Origin: Dicaeum eximium
Lineage: Eukaryota > Chordata > Aves > Passeriformes > Dicaeidae
Direction: 5' to 3'
Length of the DNA stretch: 64,000 nt
Assembly (NCBI GenBank): GCA_013396995.1
Contig: VWZP01010713.1
Coordinates: forward strand, 124,001 to 188,000
The position numbers and the translations under genes are program-made. Under the pieces are notes generated by a model. That model was not told where the DNA came from and searched no databases. It saw only the letters and a list, made by a program, of their open reading frames with translations. Below, in pieces: positions 1-14,500 of the stretch (position 1 is the stretch's first letter; each line of letters opens with the position of its first letter).

Positions 1-2389
1 GGGAGGTGAAGTAGTAAAACTGGCATTTGCCTCTCATCTTTACAGTGTAGAAAGTGGGGATGACAGCACTTGGAGGAAGTTTTTGCAAATGGCAATATAT
101 TGTCAAGCAGCAATAGCACACGTTTGCAGATAACACATTGAAGTTGGTGTTAACCCATGCACAGGTTCTTGAATGCTGGATACTAGTAACTGGTAGAATT
201 CGTACTTGTGGGCTTGTGAAACATTCTTTGCCAGGTGATAATTAGTGTAGATGTAGTTTTAAGTGTTGTTTCAAGTAAAAATTACTTTTTTATTCTCAAA
301 AGAGTTCCTATGAGTGACATAGAAACAAAGTTAAAGTATTGCAATTTAAGACCTTTCTACTTGAGGTGGAACATGTACACACCTGTTGCACTGATTTCCA
401 CATACCCGTTTAACACTTGCATATAGTTGTATTTTGTGTTCTGTAATTCAAGGCCTGGCTGTTGCTCTCTAGTTAGTTTCTTATACAAGTGTTCACAGAA
501 ACATGCAATGTGTCTAGGAGCACCTCATTCTCTCCAGCTGATGTTTGATGTTGGCTTCTGTTGAAGGTAGATCATCCTAGAGTTCATCCAGTTCTGCTGA
601 GACCTAGGAAGTCTCTTTGTGTAAATATCCATTTTTATTCAAGGGTAACTGATCCATTCATTTAACTTTTCAGGCTTTGTACATTAGGTACAAAACTGGA
701 CAACAGGATCGGTGATGGAAGTGCAAGTGTGCTTCCATATTCTGCTTCCCCTCTGTTTCTGTCTCAGGAAAGAGATTGGCAACCTGTAGCCCTATACCAA
801 ACAGACTTTGGGATTTTTTTTTCTTTTTATGTAATACTAAAAATGTAAGAAAAGGCAAGTCAGTCTCTTTGTAATCTACGCTTTCTTTCACCCAGATTTG
901 CAAAATTACTTGAAAAAAATAGAGTTGTGCCCCAGTGTATATTTGAAATATGATTTAAAATGCAAACCAAAAAGTAGGGACAAAGAAACTGGCTGATAAA
1001 ATGCAAGGAAAATGCTTGTTCTTCAAACCTTCAAGAGGTCTTGAGTAAAGCTAGTTAAATATTTGCATACCTTCTTCCCGGTCTGAGATTTTAATATATT
1101 TGGCCTAAAAGATGTTATTTAGAAAATCAGAAATGTGTTTGAAGTTTTCAGGAGACCAAACTTGTGAATTTTTATATCAAGGAGTTAGTTGTGGATATAT
1201 GGAAATTAAAGTAGACAGGAGTTCAACTGCTGACATTCTTCTTCTGTGGCTATTTTAATTGACTACATAGTAGTCATGGAGTAATTGAGAATTATACTGA
1301 TAACACTTTAACATCTGTTACTCCATGTGTATAAATGGATGTTACTCACCAGGAATGCATCTTCCCACATGAATATCTGTGCTGGAGAAACAATCCTATT
1401 CTTTGTTTTGCTCTGCATATAAATCCCCTGGATGTGTGTTTAACTCACCAGGTATCTGAAGCAAAGCCTTTCTTAAGGCACATGTCAGAGCAAGTCGAAA
1501 AGAATTAGGGGGATACAGCAAGGGAGAAGTTTTGCCTGTAGGACCTATGTGTCACTGCCATTGCTGTTTTTCCAGTGAACCTGTTTTGCCACTATTCTGG
1601 TACATGATATTGAAATCCTGAAATCATCAGATGTGGTTCTTCCATTGCTGACAGCATGGAAACATTGAACCACTCTGCAGAAGCTATCAGAGAGATTGTA
1701 AAGTAATCATTCCTGAATGCTGAATTCCTTCTTATCTATAATGCTTGTGAGCTTTTGTTGTCTTACTGCAGGAATTGTCATTCATGTTTGTCTTGTCCAT
1801 TTGTGTATTTTGCTACTCTCTGTTATTAACATTTTTATATGTTTTAATTCAGACTTGTGCATATGTCCACACTTAAAATACTAAAACTGTATAGTTAAAT
1901 AAATTTGAGTTTGACTCAGAGGTCTTTTCCCGTTTCAGGGAAAGATGAGGTTAAAAGCTGATTGTTCTAAGCCTTTGAAATAAATGTCCTGTTTTCTAGG
2001 ACATCTAATATTTTATTAAAAATAACTCCACTATCTAATTTAGGTGTAATGTTTGCTTTGTATGCATGTGAAAACTTGCTGAAATTGAAAGTTGCTGGAA
2101 GTTTTAAACTGCAACTGAATTTGCATTTTTGTGATACATTTTGCAACCTTTTCACTTAATGAAGAAAACTTCTTTTTTCTTGTATGTCAATTGAATGGAA
2201 TTACAAGTCGAACAAGCAGCTTTGAAGTAGAGCAATAAATAACATATTGCAAGTATTTATTTTTAAAAATTTCTAAGTTGTCTTATACCTTTGCATATGT
2301 GTGAGATTTGCCTGATAGTAGCCTTCAGTCTACATAAACATTGAAAAATAGTATAATTGATTTTTTAAAATTACATTTCAATCTTTTAG
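1..2389 (+). other. TBC1D23: TBC1D23 intron 1 (3' part)
   Basis: AT-rich sequence with no exon, CpG island or repeat that I recognise. It ends in a pyrimidine-rich acceptor at 2388-2389. The missing first TBC1D23 exon and promoter must lie before the window, because nothing here resembles the GC-rich start expected for this gene. Confidence 0.8.
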
Positions 2390-2501
2390 GATAAAAGATC
2401 TTGCAGATGCTCTAGAAGAAGGAGGTTGTGATCTTGAAACTGTGAGAAATATCATTCAACGAAGGCAATTGCCTGCTGATCTAAGGGCCAAAGTCTGGAA
2501 G
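2390..2501 (+). CDS. TBC1D23: TBC1D23 coding exon 2
   Basis: Encodes IKDLADALEEGG, then CDLETVRNII and LPADLRAKVWK, the start of the TBC domain. The first base completes a split codon (probably Trp). Acceptor tttttag at 2383-2389; donor GTAAAT at 2502. 112 nt, ending at a codon boundary. Confidence 0.95.
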
Positions 2502-5500
2502 GTAAATATGAGCTTAAATCAAGAAGCAGGAAATACCTGAAGTTGTGTTTCATTTGAGGTAAAATATTTAATTGCCAGGCATCTCTACAGAAGAGATGTA
2601 GTACTGGAATTTTAATATACATCTATGTTGATTCAGTTTAAGAATAGTTATCTTTTTTTTTTTTTTTAATTACTGAGTTCAGTAACTGAACAACTGCAAA
2701 AAGACACTAATATTTAGAGGGCTTTCTATCTTTGTTTTCAGATTGCACTTAATGTTGTAGGAAAGGGGGACAGCCTGGCATCCTGGGATGGCTCCTTAGA
2801 TCTACCTGAGCAGAGTATAATTCATAAGAATTGCCAAGAGCTAATTGGTAAGTTCTGTTACATTTAGATCATCAGTTTGAAAACTTCTGTATTCTCAGTT
2901 GTCTTAAGACTTTATTTCAGTTAAATGATCTGGATGATGTTTACATTTTGGAGGAAGCTTTGAGGAGGAAGATGAAAGAGGAGATAAAAACCTGTAAGAA
3001 AACAATAGTATCTTAGCTGTACACATACTCTGGGGGGGTGACATCATGGGAGTTTAAAGTACTAGCTTGTAAATGATAGTTAGCATAGTCAGAAAGCTCT
3101 GTGAGATGAAAAAATGGTAATTGTTTTCCAAGCTCCATCTTTTAAAGCAGACATTCTTTGTATAGTGTCCTTCAAGTTTTTAATTGTGTAAGGCCTGGTT
3201 CTTAATCTGAAAACCTGCTGTAGCACGAAAATGCATATAACATTTGAGAGAATAAATGTATTAAACATTTTGGACTTAAAAAACTATTTTAAAGAGAGAT
3301 ACTTTTTAATAGCATTTTCATCGAAAATGAAAGACTGTTTGTGCAAGCAAGGTGCTGCCAGGACAAAGGAAATAATAATCTTTGCATCTAAGTAATAATG
3401 TAAATATGTTTCCAGGAGCTGCCACAGGATCTGCTTGGCACCTCGTCACAGAACTGGTCAAACCCCTGATGTGATGCAACAGCATTGATATGATCAGTGA
3501 TCACTTGATGAAATCAATGCTGACTCATAAAATCAGGATACATCTCACTACTTCAATAAGAGAATCTTCTATTTTATTACCTATCACTTCATTTATTCCT
3601 GTGCAATTGAAAGTGAAGGCAGAGGATGGAGCTGGTGCATGCATACATACCTACCACTTCTGAAATGCAGTTCTACACTTTCCAGCTTTAAAATCTAATA
3701 GGATTTATTTTCCTTCTCTCTGTCCTGTAAAGGAAAGAGATGGGGGTGGAATTTCCACTGTCTTATTTAATCACAGTCTCTCTTCAAGGAGATGCAAAAT
3801 GCCCTGATTATATTAATAACATACAAAATTAAGCACTTCAGTGTCTGATACTTCTCTTTTTGTATTCATTGGCAAATATTTTATGATATGTAAGGATTTA
3901 AACTGATAAAGGGAACAAATGTAAAGTTACTTCAGAAAGAAGGTTATATGGAGACTTCAATTTTTCGTTGGATTAAATGTCTCGATTTCAATGTTTTAGC
4001 AAAGGAAGTAGTCTCCAAATTTTAAGTATATCCTCAGTTGGCATGTGAGTTTTATGTGCTGTTTCATTTTTCTGAGAGGTAGAGAAAAGGAATGCGAAAT
4101 ATTGACTGGCTTGTCAATATTTTTGATGGGAAAGTATTAAAGACTTTTGTAATAAAAAAATTATTAACAGTAATGAGACTCATGGTCTTCTTGTAACTGA
4201 GGGGGAAAGATGTTTCCTAGAAATTTAATGCCACAATGTTAATGTAGTGTGTACAGATCTCTTTCCCCCATCTTGGACATAAAAAAATGTGATGTAAAAG
4301 TTAATGCTAAATTTTAAGTCTGTAAGCCTAGCTGATCTCAAAGTTCTGATTTGGATAAATTTACATGTCAGTCAGCTTTTGAGGAATTGAAGGTATGCAT
4401 CATGGGTTGATCTAAAGGTATGATTGTGTGTTGAAATTCAAATGAGTTTGTTGTAGAGTTGAGCCTAAGTTGTGTGCTGGGCACATGAAATGGAAGAGGA
4501 GCATTCTGTGCATTGAAAGAATCTACCTCCTCCTTTCATACAGATCCTGGAAACCCCAAACTTCTTTCATCCTGTTGTTGCGGTATTTAAATGATATTTA
4601 AATGTCTTATCCTACTGGGTTTATAAAATCACTTGTATTTTGATACCCTTTTTAATGCCTTTCTGTAAGCATTTAATCCAAAGAGCCAGGTTTTTGTGTG
4701 TCTGGTTTTGTTGGGTTTTTCCCCGATCAGTCCCTGTTGATCCAATTGTGCTATGAAATAATCTCATCCAATTTCTTTGGAAAGCCTTTAACACAGTTTC
4801 TATTACTGTGCCTATTTCAGACCAGTTGTCGGTGCCAGAAGAAGAGAAGTCAGTATTAATTTTGGATATTGAGTCTATTATTACTTTTTATTGTAAGTCA
4901 CGCAATGTTAAATACAGTTCTTGCCTCGGCTGGATTCATCTGCTCAAACCTCTGGTGCACCTTCATTTGCCCCGCAGTGATTTGTACAACTGCTTCTATG
5001 CTATCATGAATAAATTCATTCCAAGGTAAAACTCTTTCTTTTCCATATGTACTATTTTTATTGGAAGTAGAGGTATTCTCTGAAAGATGTGCATGTTGGT
5101 TTTGGCTAGAGTAGCACTCTTGTAGGCATGTTGTCAGATTGTTTCATGTGATGATAAATTTCAGTACCTGTTGGTTTGAAACCTTGGAGATGACTGGGTT
5201 GGTTTAAGATACAAAGAGTGAGTGTGTGACTGATTTAGATTCAATATGCATTTTAAAGAGCTATCCTTTCATGCAATATCAAAAACATTTGTTTATTAAC
5301 TAATTCACATAGGTTATGTGAAAGTGGTTTTTTGTTCCCTTTCCTAGCATATTTGGTATGCAAAATACTTCTATCCCTTCAGAAACAGTATTTCATAAAC
5401 ACTAATTAAGTCTCAAAATCTCTTTAGAAGTAGTTGATACTTTCCCTATGTTCTATTGAGTTGGGACTGAAATTTTATTCTTAAGTTGCTAGATATTTTT

Positions 5501-8500
5501 AATGACAAATACTAAATTTGGGCTTTTCATGCCGTTATGTAGGTGCTCTCACTAAAGTAAGTCTTCAGGTATGTTGGAGCACCATGACACTTCAGCAAGG
5601 CTGGATAATCTGTAATTAAAGATCTTAGTCTGATTGCCTGGAGAGTAGATTCCAGCCTGGCTAATGGATATGTGCCCAAAATATGAAAAATGCATGTTTG
5701 CTGTAGTGGCAGGAAGCAAGCATTTATCAGTCCTCTCACTTGACTCAGCTCATGTCCCTTTCTGCTCTGAAACACTCTTGGGCTCTGTTTGGGGATATAT
5801 GGCCACATAACTTGTGTGCTTTCAGCGGTAGAACGCTTGCAGAGAATCTGCTGTTTGAGCTTCTCTGTAGGAATCTAGGTGGTGTTTCAATGAAATGTAG
5901 ACTGTTTCCTGTTTTTTTTTTTCCTCTTCAGTGCGAGAATGAAAGACATAGGCAATTTACAGTAGATCAGCAAATCTCTGCTCCATTGGTACCATGCTAG
6001 ACTTGTTTTGAGATTCCAATCTGTTTTAAATACTTCTGTATTATATAATCTGTCAGGTATTGACAGCATTTCATTTTGCTACCATGATAATTTAGTAGGG
6101 GTTTCAGTGTTTGTGGGTTTTTTGTTGGTTTGGTTTGGTTGCTTAGTTAGTTTTTTGACTCTTGAGGCAAGTTGATTTCATGATCAGTTGCTGTCAATTA
6201 AAAGAGCAATGTACAGGAAATTACATAATCACAGATAGTAAAGAATTGCTACTATAACTCTAAAAACTGCAGTGTTACAGGGGACTTTATTAGTTTCATT
6301 GCTACTTTCTAGGGATTGTTTTATGAAGGGAAGACCCTTTCATCTATTTAGACTGTTGCTTCAGTACCATGAGCCTGAACTCTGCTCCTTTCTTGATACC
6401 AAGAAGATGACTCCGGATTCATATGCACTCAACTGGGTAATAAAGTGAAAGTAGGGAAACATAATGAAAAATACATTTCTGTTAAAATTTAAGTACATGT
6501 TGCCAGTTTGTGGAAGAGTAGTACAAGCAAATAGAACTGCATATAGTAAAATAAATTGCATGTTTTAATATAGTGTGGGCTTTTTGTATTTAGTGTTTAG
6601 CATGAGGTTTGAGGTCTTGTTAATGTCACATTTATATTGTACTGGGTGTGTCCTTATTGAGCCATTGATTAGGAACTTCTTGGAGTAAGGAAGAATGAGA
6701 GCAGCTGACTCATTCAAAAAGCAAGAAGACCTGGTGTTAGTTTTGATTGTGGGCAGCTGTATGTTGTAGATATGGGTAAACATCAGTCTGATGGGTCTTT
6801 TAAAGCTGAAGTATGAATTGTTTTAAAAACCTCCCTGCTAAGGCATATATGTATGTCTTCTAGAATTTAGGCACATACATTTTACAACTTCTGAAGCATT
6901 AGTCATTTCCTCTTCAAAACTGCCTCAGATTGTCAGTAGTTACCAAGATGCTTACCTCAATCATTTTTATAAAGTTTGTGTAGCAGGATGACAACAAAAT
7001 TTGTTTCAATGCTACTTAGTATATGCAATACAAAATCATGATATTGCGCTTGCACAGGCGAAGTCTGTAATTTAATAGAGAAGGCTTTGACCCATTAACT
7101 CTTCTGGGTTCCTTTCATACTCATTGGCTACGTAAAATTTTTTCAACTTCTGAATTTTCAGTTAAAGAAGTGCAAATGAATGAATTATTAAACTGTGAGG
7201 TCAGTATTTAGGTGTTTTTTGTTTGGTTGGTTTTTTAAGTCTGCTGCCAATTTTAGTGTCTAATGTGTCTAGGAAAAGTTTTCATATTCTCAAAATCTGC
7301 CTTTTTCCAGTCCCATGAGCCTTGAAAAGAGAAATCAGGTGTTTTTTTGCTGCTCAAATTCCATTTTTTAATAGAATTTTCCTTTGTACATACAAAATTC
7401 TTTGAAGTTGTTTATTCAAATTTTGGAACCTGATTAGAAAAAGAATCTTCTCTCTGAAAGGTGGTAGTGAAGTAAGCTGATGTAGCTGCCAGTCCTCAAG
7501 GCCATGCTTCCTGGGTACAATTTTAGGAAAAAAATATTAAGTTTCATTTTATATAATGAGATTACAGTGAAATTCCCTGTTTCATCTGTGAAAAATCTCA
7601 GTCTGTATAGGTATATCACTAATATTTCAAAATATATAAGCAACCTACAGAGACCTGCCATCGTCATCTTGTTCATGGACATTTTGTCTTCAGTTGCATT
7701 TGAGTCAGAATTGAATAGATCTTTCTATCTTTTGCTGTAAAACTATACTAGCAAGTGTTGAAATATTCCATGATAGGGTTTTAAAACGGCTGTAGCTGCA
7801 TTGATGGAGAATTTGTGTCAGCAAGTTGTGCAGAACACGTCAGCAAGTTCAGTAAGACCCCAATGAAGTCAGGTGGTATGCATTTGAGTTAGGTGCGATT
7901 GTAAATCTGGCATGTATGGTAGAAGTTCCTACCTTTTATCTGCTTTGAACTTTATATATCAGAGAGGGTGTATTTTCTAGTGGGAGCATGGGAACAGGGA
8001 AAGTGTTTTTTAAATAGTAATGAAAATTTTCTGATGCTTGCAAGTGTTTAATTACTCAGTCATAAAGCATCATAATGTAATGCTAAGCAAGTGATGTTGT
8101 CAAACTAATGTGCAACCATGTTCAATTAGCCCAGTTCTACTGTGGAAAATAAAAATAATTATATTTGCAGAATACTTTCAAAGCCCTAATTGCTATACTA
8201 TTTGAGTAAATATATTTTCATATGATTGTCTTGTTGGTATAATTGGTATTTAGCGGTGGCTGTGAGCTAAACAGTACTGCAGCTTCATTGTGTTATCTGT
8301 GGTTGAATTTGCAAGGCTGGCAGAGTACAGTCAACTTTGCTTTCACAGTAGTCATATTTATTCACAGATAATCTGTAGTGTTGTGCACCGTTTCCATAAA
8401 AATTGGTTTAGAGGTTAGAACCATCCTTCAGTATACTCTGCAGATGTAAGTTTTATCATAATTTTATTTGGTTTATTTTCTTTTAGATATCTTGTAGCTC

Positions 8501-11500
8501 TGTTAAAAATGTATTCCTGATAAGATTGTTCCTGGTAATTGCTTTTTCTCACATTATTTTCCAAATTTTTAGCTTGGAAGCCTCTTCTCATATTACTGTT
8601 CAGCTGAAGTCACTCAGGCAATATGGGATGGATATCTACAACAAGCAGATCCATTCTTTATTTATTTCTTAATGTTGATCATCCTTGTCAATGCAAAGTA
8701 AGTGTATACAGTAATTCTTTGGGACGTTAGTTGTTGACACTGTTTTAATCCAGGTTTGTTTCATTTTGGTTTTACTGAATTAATCTGTGCCTGTGACTTT
8801 ACTGTTTTCAGAGACGTTATCTTAGCACAAGAATCAGATAAAGAAGAAATGATAAGTAAGTACTTCTCTTACATAGCTGCTAGTGAAATATTTACTATAT
8901 ATTGTAATCCCCATTTATTACTATTTTTAGTTGCTGAAGAGCTAGATTGTTTATTTCCATGTGATTTTTCTCATTAATGAATCCCTTCACACACTAATTC
9001 CTTTCTTACTGTTCTTTTACTGCCCTGTCCTTGACCTTCTTTCCTTATTCCTTTTAGTGCTAGTATATACTACCTCTAGTATATACTACCTCTAGTAGTT
9101 CAAAATGAGAGTGCTTGGAGTTTTGTGTCTTTGCCATATACTGCAGAGCTACACCCTTGGGTTACCCTGGACAGAGAACAGTGCTGCTGATTAAGTACTC
9201 ATTTTAAAGGATTCTCGTGGTCAGAGCTCTTTAGAAAAGTAGCTGACTTAGAATTAGAACTGAAATCTAAGACTGTACGGAAGCAAGAATGTGATAAAAA
9301 ACAATTTGCATGGAAGGTTCAAACATCTAGCAAAAAGCATGCGTTTTCTATGGATAAGGAGTATTTCCCGTATCTTCACTTTCCATCTGGATCAATATTC
9401 GTGTTTAGTCAATACACTAGATTGTTACGCCTTACTAAAAATAAGTTCTTTTATTATCTGTGTTGCTTGATTTCTGTGTCTGAAATAGTGTTGCATTTAT
9501 GTTGTTTGTCTATCTCAGAATTCTTAGAAACATCACCAGCCAATCTCGATTTAGAGGATATAGAAGATCTCTTCTCTTTGGCACAATATTACTGTAGCAA
9601 AACTCCGGCTTCTTTCAGGAAGGTAATAACAGTAATTTTGAAATTCTCTTCTTTTTGGCTTTGTTTAAGCTCCTGTTGACAGTAACTTTGAATATTTCAT
9701 TGCAATATTCTTTTTTTAGCATGTTGTTATTCTGGTGGTATTTACTGCTAGGATCTTTGAAAGATAAGGTTAAGTGAAACATGTTAGAGAGAAGCTTCCT
9801 TGCAATATTCTCACTTCGTGACTGATAACCTCATTTTCCAAATGAGGTTCTTGTAAGAACTGATGAAGCTAAACTTCATATTGACACAATTGCATTGTAG
9901 TACACTGCACAGCAGTGTTAGCTGTATTTGCAATTACAATGAGGAAAAGACTCTTATTAGATAAATCTGTTATCACCTGCACTGTTTTTGCAGCTCTTTC
10001 TTATTCATGATCCCTGACTTAGTGAATGAATGAAACAAAAGCATTTGATAGCCATTGCCCTCAGGTTGTATGTACTTTCTCTGATGTGTGTAGACAGGTA
10101 TGAGAGCTGTTTTTGTGGGAAAAAAAACAAGCAACTGAAAACCAAATACCAGAGGTGCTGCATCATGTTGGCATGGTCAAAGTGGTGAACAAGTGTGTTT
10201 GTAATGGAAATGCAGACCTTGCCATGATTTTCAGAAAGCACAGACCTTGTCATGAGTTTCCGAAAGTATTTCAGTTGATCAAAAGTGTCATTACTATGTG
10301 GACAGGATACACGTGTGAAACGTGATATTTGCAATTTAGTGGATACAGTTTTATTTTAAACTTTCACACAAAAAGACTATGGCTTCAGTTAATATTATTT
10401 TTCCTTGCCTTATTAGGACAACCACAGTCTTTTTGGCAGCAGCTTGCTGGGCCTCAAAGATGATGACACAGACTTGAGCCAGGCTCTCTGTCTAGCAGTT
10501 TCTGTGTCTGAGATTCTGCAAGCAAATCAGCAACAAGNTAAATGCTAACAGCTCAAATGACTATTTGCTATTTCAGGAAAAATACTCTTATCTTCAAGTT
10601 TTCTCCCTTGTAAACAATCTGCTGTCTTCAATGTGTTTGTGCTGTAACAAGGAGCATAGGGGAGCTTAAGATAGCTGATTTGAGTTTGAGGAGTGTGAGC
10701 TGAAAGTAGTATCTCACTAATTTGAATTCCTTTCCAAATGTAGCTACTGTAGAGGAAAATTTAAAACTCAGTACCTTTGAGAAGAGCACTGTTAAGGAAT
10801 ATCTGTCTTCTGTCAATGAGAGGTTTAAATGAAAAAAGGAAAATGGAACCTGTTTCAGTAGAAGTTAATTGGAGACATAGATTCAGGATCTTCACTAGAA
10901 ATATTTAAGACCCATATATGAATCATAATGTAGTTAGATTACAGTGTTTCCTTTTGACTACTGACTTCTAGCAGTTTCCAGGCCCCAGTTTTGTCAGGCA
11001 TAGTTAAGGTTTTTTCCTCATCCAAATAAAGTTAAACATCTGTTAATATCCCACCAACTTGGACAGGATATAAACCCATCCTTATGTGCTGTGGTGATTA
11101 GTAGTGGTCTCTTGGATTGTCTCATACCCACTATGTTTCCTCTCAGTGGAAATTATATAATTGCACTTAGATGATCTTTTCCCATGCACAAGCTGATGTA
11201 TTAATGGAAAGTTGATACTAGAATACTACTAGTGGTCTGGTAACTGTAGGCAAAGTTCAGATTCATCAAAGGAAGATATTTTTTAATAGCTCTTAGCCCC
11301 TCTGAGCACTTCCTGTAGTATTGGAATTAGCATTAGAATGTAATTGAATTCTGTCAATAATTATGCAATTTTAAAATTTAAAAATTTCTCTTTCAGGAAG
11401 GAGTGAGATTCTTTGTAGTGGATTGTCGTCCTGCAGAGCAATACAATGCTGGGCATTTATCAACAGCATTTCATTTAGACTCAGATTTGGTTTGTATGCT

Positions 11501-14500
11501 TTTTGTTTCTTTACTGGTATATGAATCCTAACTGATATAGAAGGGGTGAGAAATGCCTGCCTTGAAAAATAAAGTGTCCTTAATTTAGGCTTCAGTCTGT
11601 GGACTGCAGTGTCTAGCTATGTGATGATAAGGTTTCAAAATTTACCTTCTCTAAATGAGATGGTAGAACTGTAATTTTACTGAGAAGTTTAGTCCTTAAT
11701 GACATTAGAATTTGGAATTCCAGGCTTCCTGTTCTTTAGTTAGGAATGGAAACTTGTACAGACTAAAGACTCTACATTGCTTGGAGGAGAAATCTCTTTT
11801 TAGCGTCCTAATTTCTAGTGAAAGGTGTAATTAATTTTTAAAAATAGCACTTTTTTTCTTTGTCTTTTTTTTTTCTGCCTCAGCCAGTCTTACTACAGTC
11901 TGCTTTTACCGGGCATATATATCTTGAAAATGATTTGGTTGCTTCTTTAAAAATTTTTGCTGTACAATATGAAAGAGTGCATTAATTTTGGCACTGAGAT
12001 GTGCTATGGATTAATAACTTCAGTAAAGATTTTGTACTTTCTATTTGATTATTAATTCCTAATTGAGCATTCAGTTGTATTTTCTCTGTCCTTTTTTCCC
12101 CCCAAAATCACTTCCATTCTAGCAGTGTATCCATCACTTCTAGATTAGCCCTCAACTATTTTACTTTAAGCAGTCTATGAAAGCTGTATGGAATGATTTA
12201 TTTGGATATACATAATAAAAGACTTTTATACCTTAGTTAAGTTCAGTCCTGCATCTAATATCTTTACCTCTCTAATTAAAATGATGCATTATTCAGTGTT
12301 ATATGCACATATGTAAATCTAATATTAAATATAATTACATAGGAGAGAAAAGGAGGCTGAAGGGAAACCATAGGCTTTCTGTAACTATCTGAAGGAGCTT
12401 GTAGCAAGATGGTGTCAGTCTCTTCTCCCAAGTAAGGAGCAGTAAGATAAGAGAAAGTGGCTTCATGTTGCACCAGGGGAAGTTTAGGTTAGATATTAGG
12501 AAAAATTTCTTCCCCAAAAAGGTTGTCAAGCATTGGAATGGGCTGGCCAGGGAAGGGGTTGAGTCACCATCCCTGGAGGTATTTATTACTTGTAGATGTG
12601 GCACTTGGGGACATGGTTTAGCAGTGGAGAGTTGGCAGTGTGAGGTTCATGGTTGGGCTCAATGACAAGGGTCTTTTCCAGCCTAAATGGCTCTTTGATG
12701 CAGTGTGGTTTTTAACCTGGATCGAAAATCATTTAGGAAAGAGCTTTCTCTGTCCTATGTGGGTGTTCTGCTAGCCTCAACTGAATGTCATATTCAGTGT
12801 GGTAGAAATAAGCATTTTAAATTATTAAATAGTACCAATACCTGATAGTATATGAAAAAGGAGTCCATGAAAACAAGTCTTAAATTAGATGTGATCAATT
12901 CATATGTGTTTAAATTGTGTACTGGAATTAATGGTCCTTCATGAACCATGGTGGATGAATGTCACCAGGTTTATCTTTGTTTTTAAAAGTTCAATGCTAG
13001 GAAAATATTATAGGAAAAAACCTTTGTGATGAAAAGTCCTTAATGGAATTTCAGTGCATTTTATATTCCTGTATGTGCAAAGTACACAAAAATTATTGTA
13101 AGGAGAGACAATGGGGAAATAAAGCAGTTTGGAATCCATCTCATTTATAGTTAGAGGAAGTAGTGAGATTTAGGACCTGTGTAATGAAGCAGCAGCCTTT
13201 ATCTCTGGGAAACCCCCAGTTAAAATTCAGCCTTACTTACTGATTGCTAGGTTGTGTACTTGTGACTTTGTCCATCATTTAATCCACTGTACAGACAAGA
13301 TAATGAGAATCCCTTCTGGCCCCTCCCTGCCCCCCTCAATCCAGTTACAGGTCAAAATTCCCTTATGAGTTGAAATAAGTACCTTCCCCACAAACACAGG
13401 TTAAAATTTTAGCTGTATTGAGAAAGTCCTTGTTTATCTATCTCTTTCATATGGAACTCATGTTTTTGCATGCATAGTAGCCCTTCATGTATCCAGCCTT
13501 AACTTTTTGAGACTACAAAGAATCACAGATACCTCCTTGTACTCTCAACTATAATTTCTTTTCCCAAATCTTGATAAGTAAATGAGAAAAAGCTTAGTGG
13601 GGAGGCAACAATAGGTAGACTTTATTGGCATCTAGAAATTCTAGGTAATTTAAAGGGTTTCAAATCTCCAAATTTTGAATGCGTTGTGCCCAAGCTTGTG
13701 TAAACATAGAAACCAGTCTCACTGCTGTATTACCAAATGAACGCAACATGAAAGTTGCAAAGACTTGTTCCACTATTACTTGATGCCTTCAGAAATAAAC
13801 TAACAAATATTAGCTGTATTTCTTTCCTGGGGAAAGCAAGTGGGGTGAGGAAGTAAAGGACCATTCACGGTGTTCTTGACATAATATGAGGTCTCGGTCA
13901 GTGCAGTCACCGTGTGACTTGCACAGTGCTGATGTTGCCTTGCTTGTGCTCAACAAATTGTTACCATTGTCAAAGTTTGTCTCCTTTAACTACTTGTGTT
14001 ACAATATCTTGGTGTCAAACAGCGCTTTTTGTTTGTTCATTTCACAGATGCTTCAAAACCCATCAGAATTTGCACAGTCTGTAAAATCCCTATTAGAAGC
14101 ACAAAAACAATCTATTGAGTCTGGCTCCATAGCTGGTGGGGAACATCTCTGCTTCATGGGAAGTGGCAGGGAAGAAGAAGATATGTATATGAACATGGTG
14201 TTAGCACATTTCTTACAGGTACAATTAAATTGCCATCGATTTAACAGCTGGAGTAAAGGCTGTCTGCATGTGTCATTAAATGGCAAAACACTTTTTCCTT
14301 AAAATCTGAATTGGTTTTTACATTACTTGAGTTTACAGTTTTTGGTAAACAAACTAACTCCTGTTTCATTACCATACTTGCCAAACTCATTCCACAGGTT
14401 TTTGCTCTGATCAGAATTATCTTTTCTGTTGCAGAAAAATAAGGAATATGTAAGCATTGCCAAAGGAGGCTTTGTGGGTAAGCTTATTCATAATGAACTT

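Noticed and set aside
12465..12665. Open frame with FRLDIRKNFF-like text
   Set aside because: It is a translated CR1 3' region, which is non-coding.
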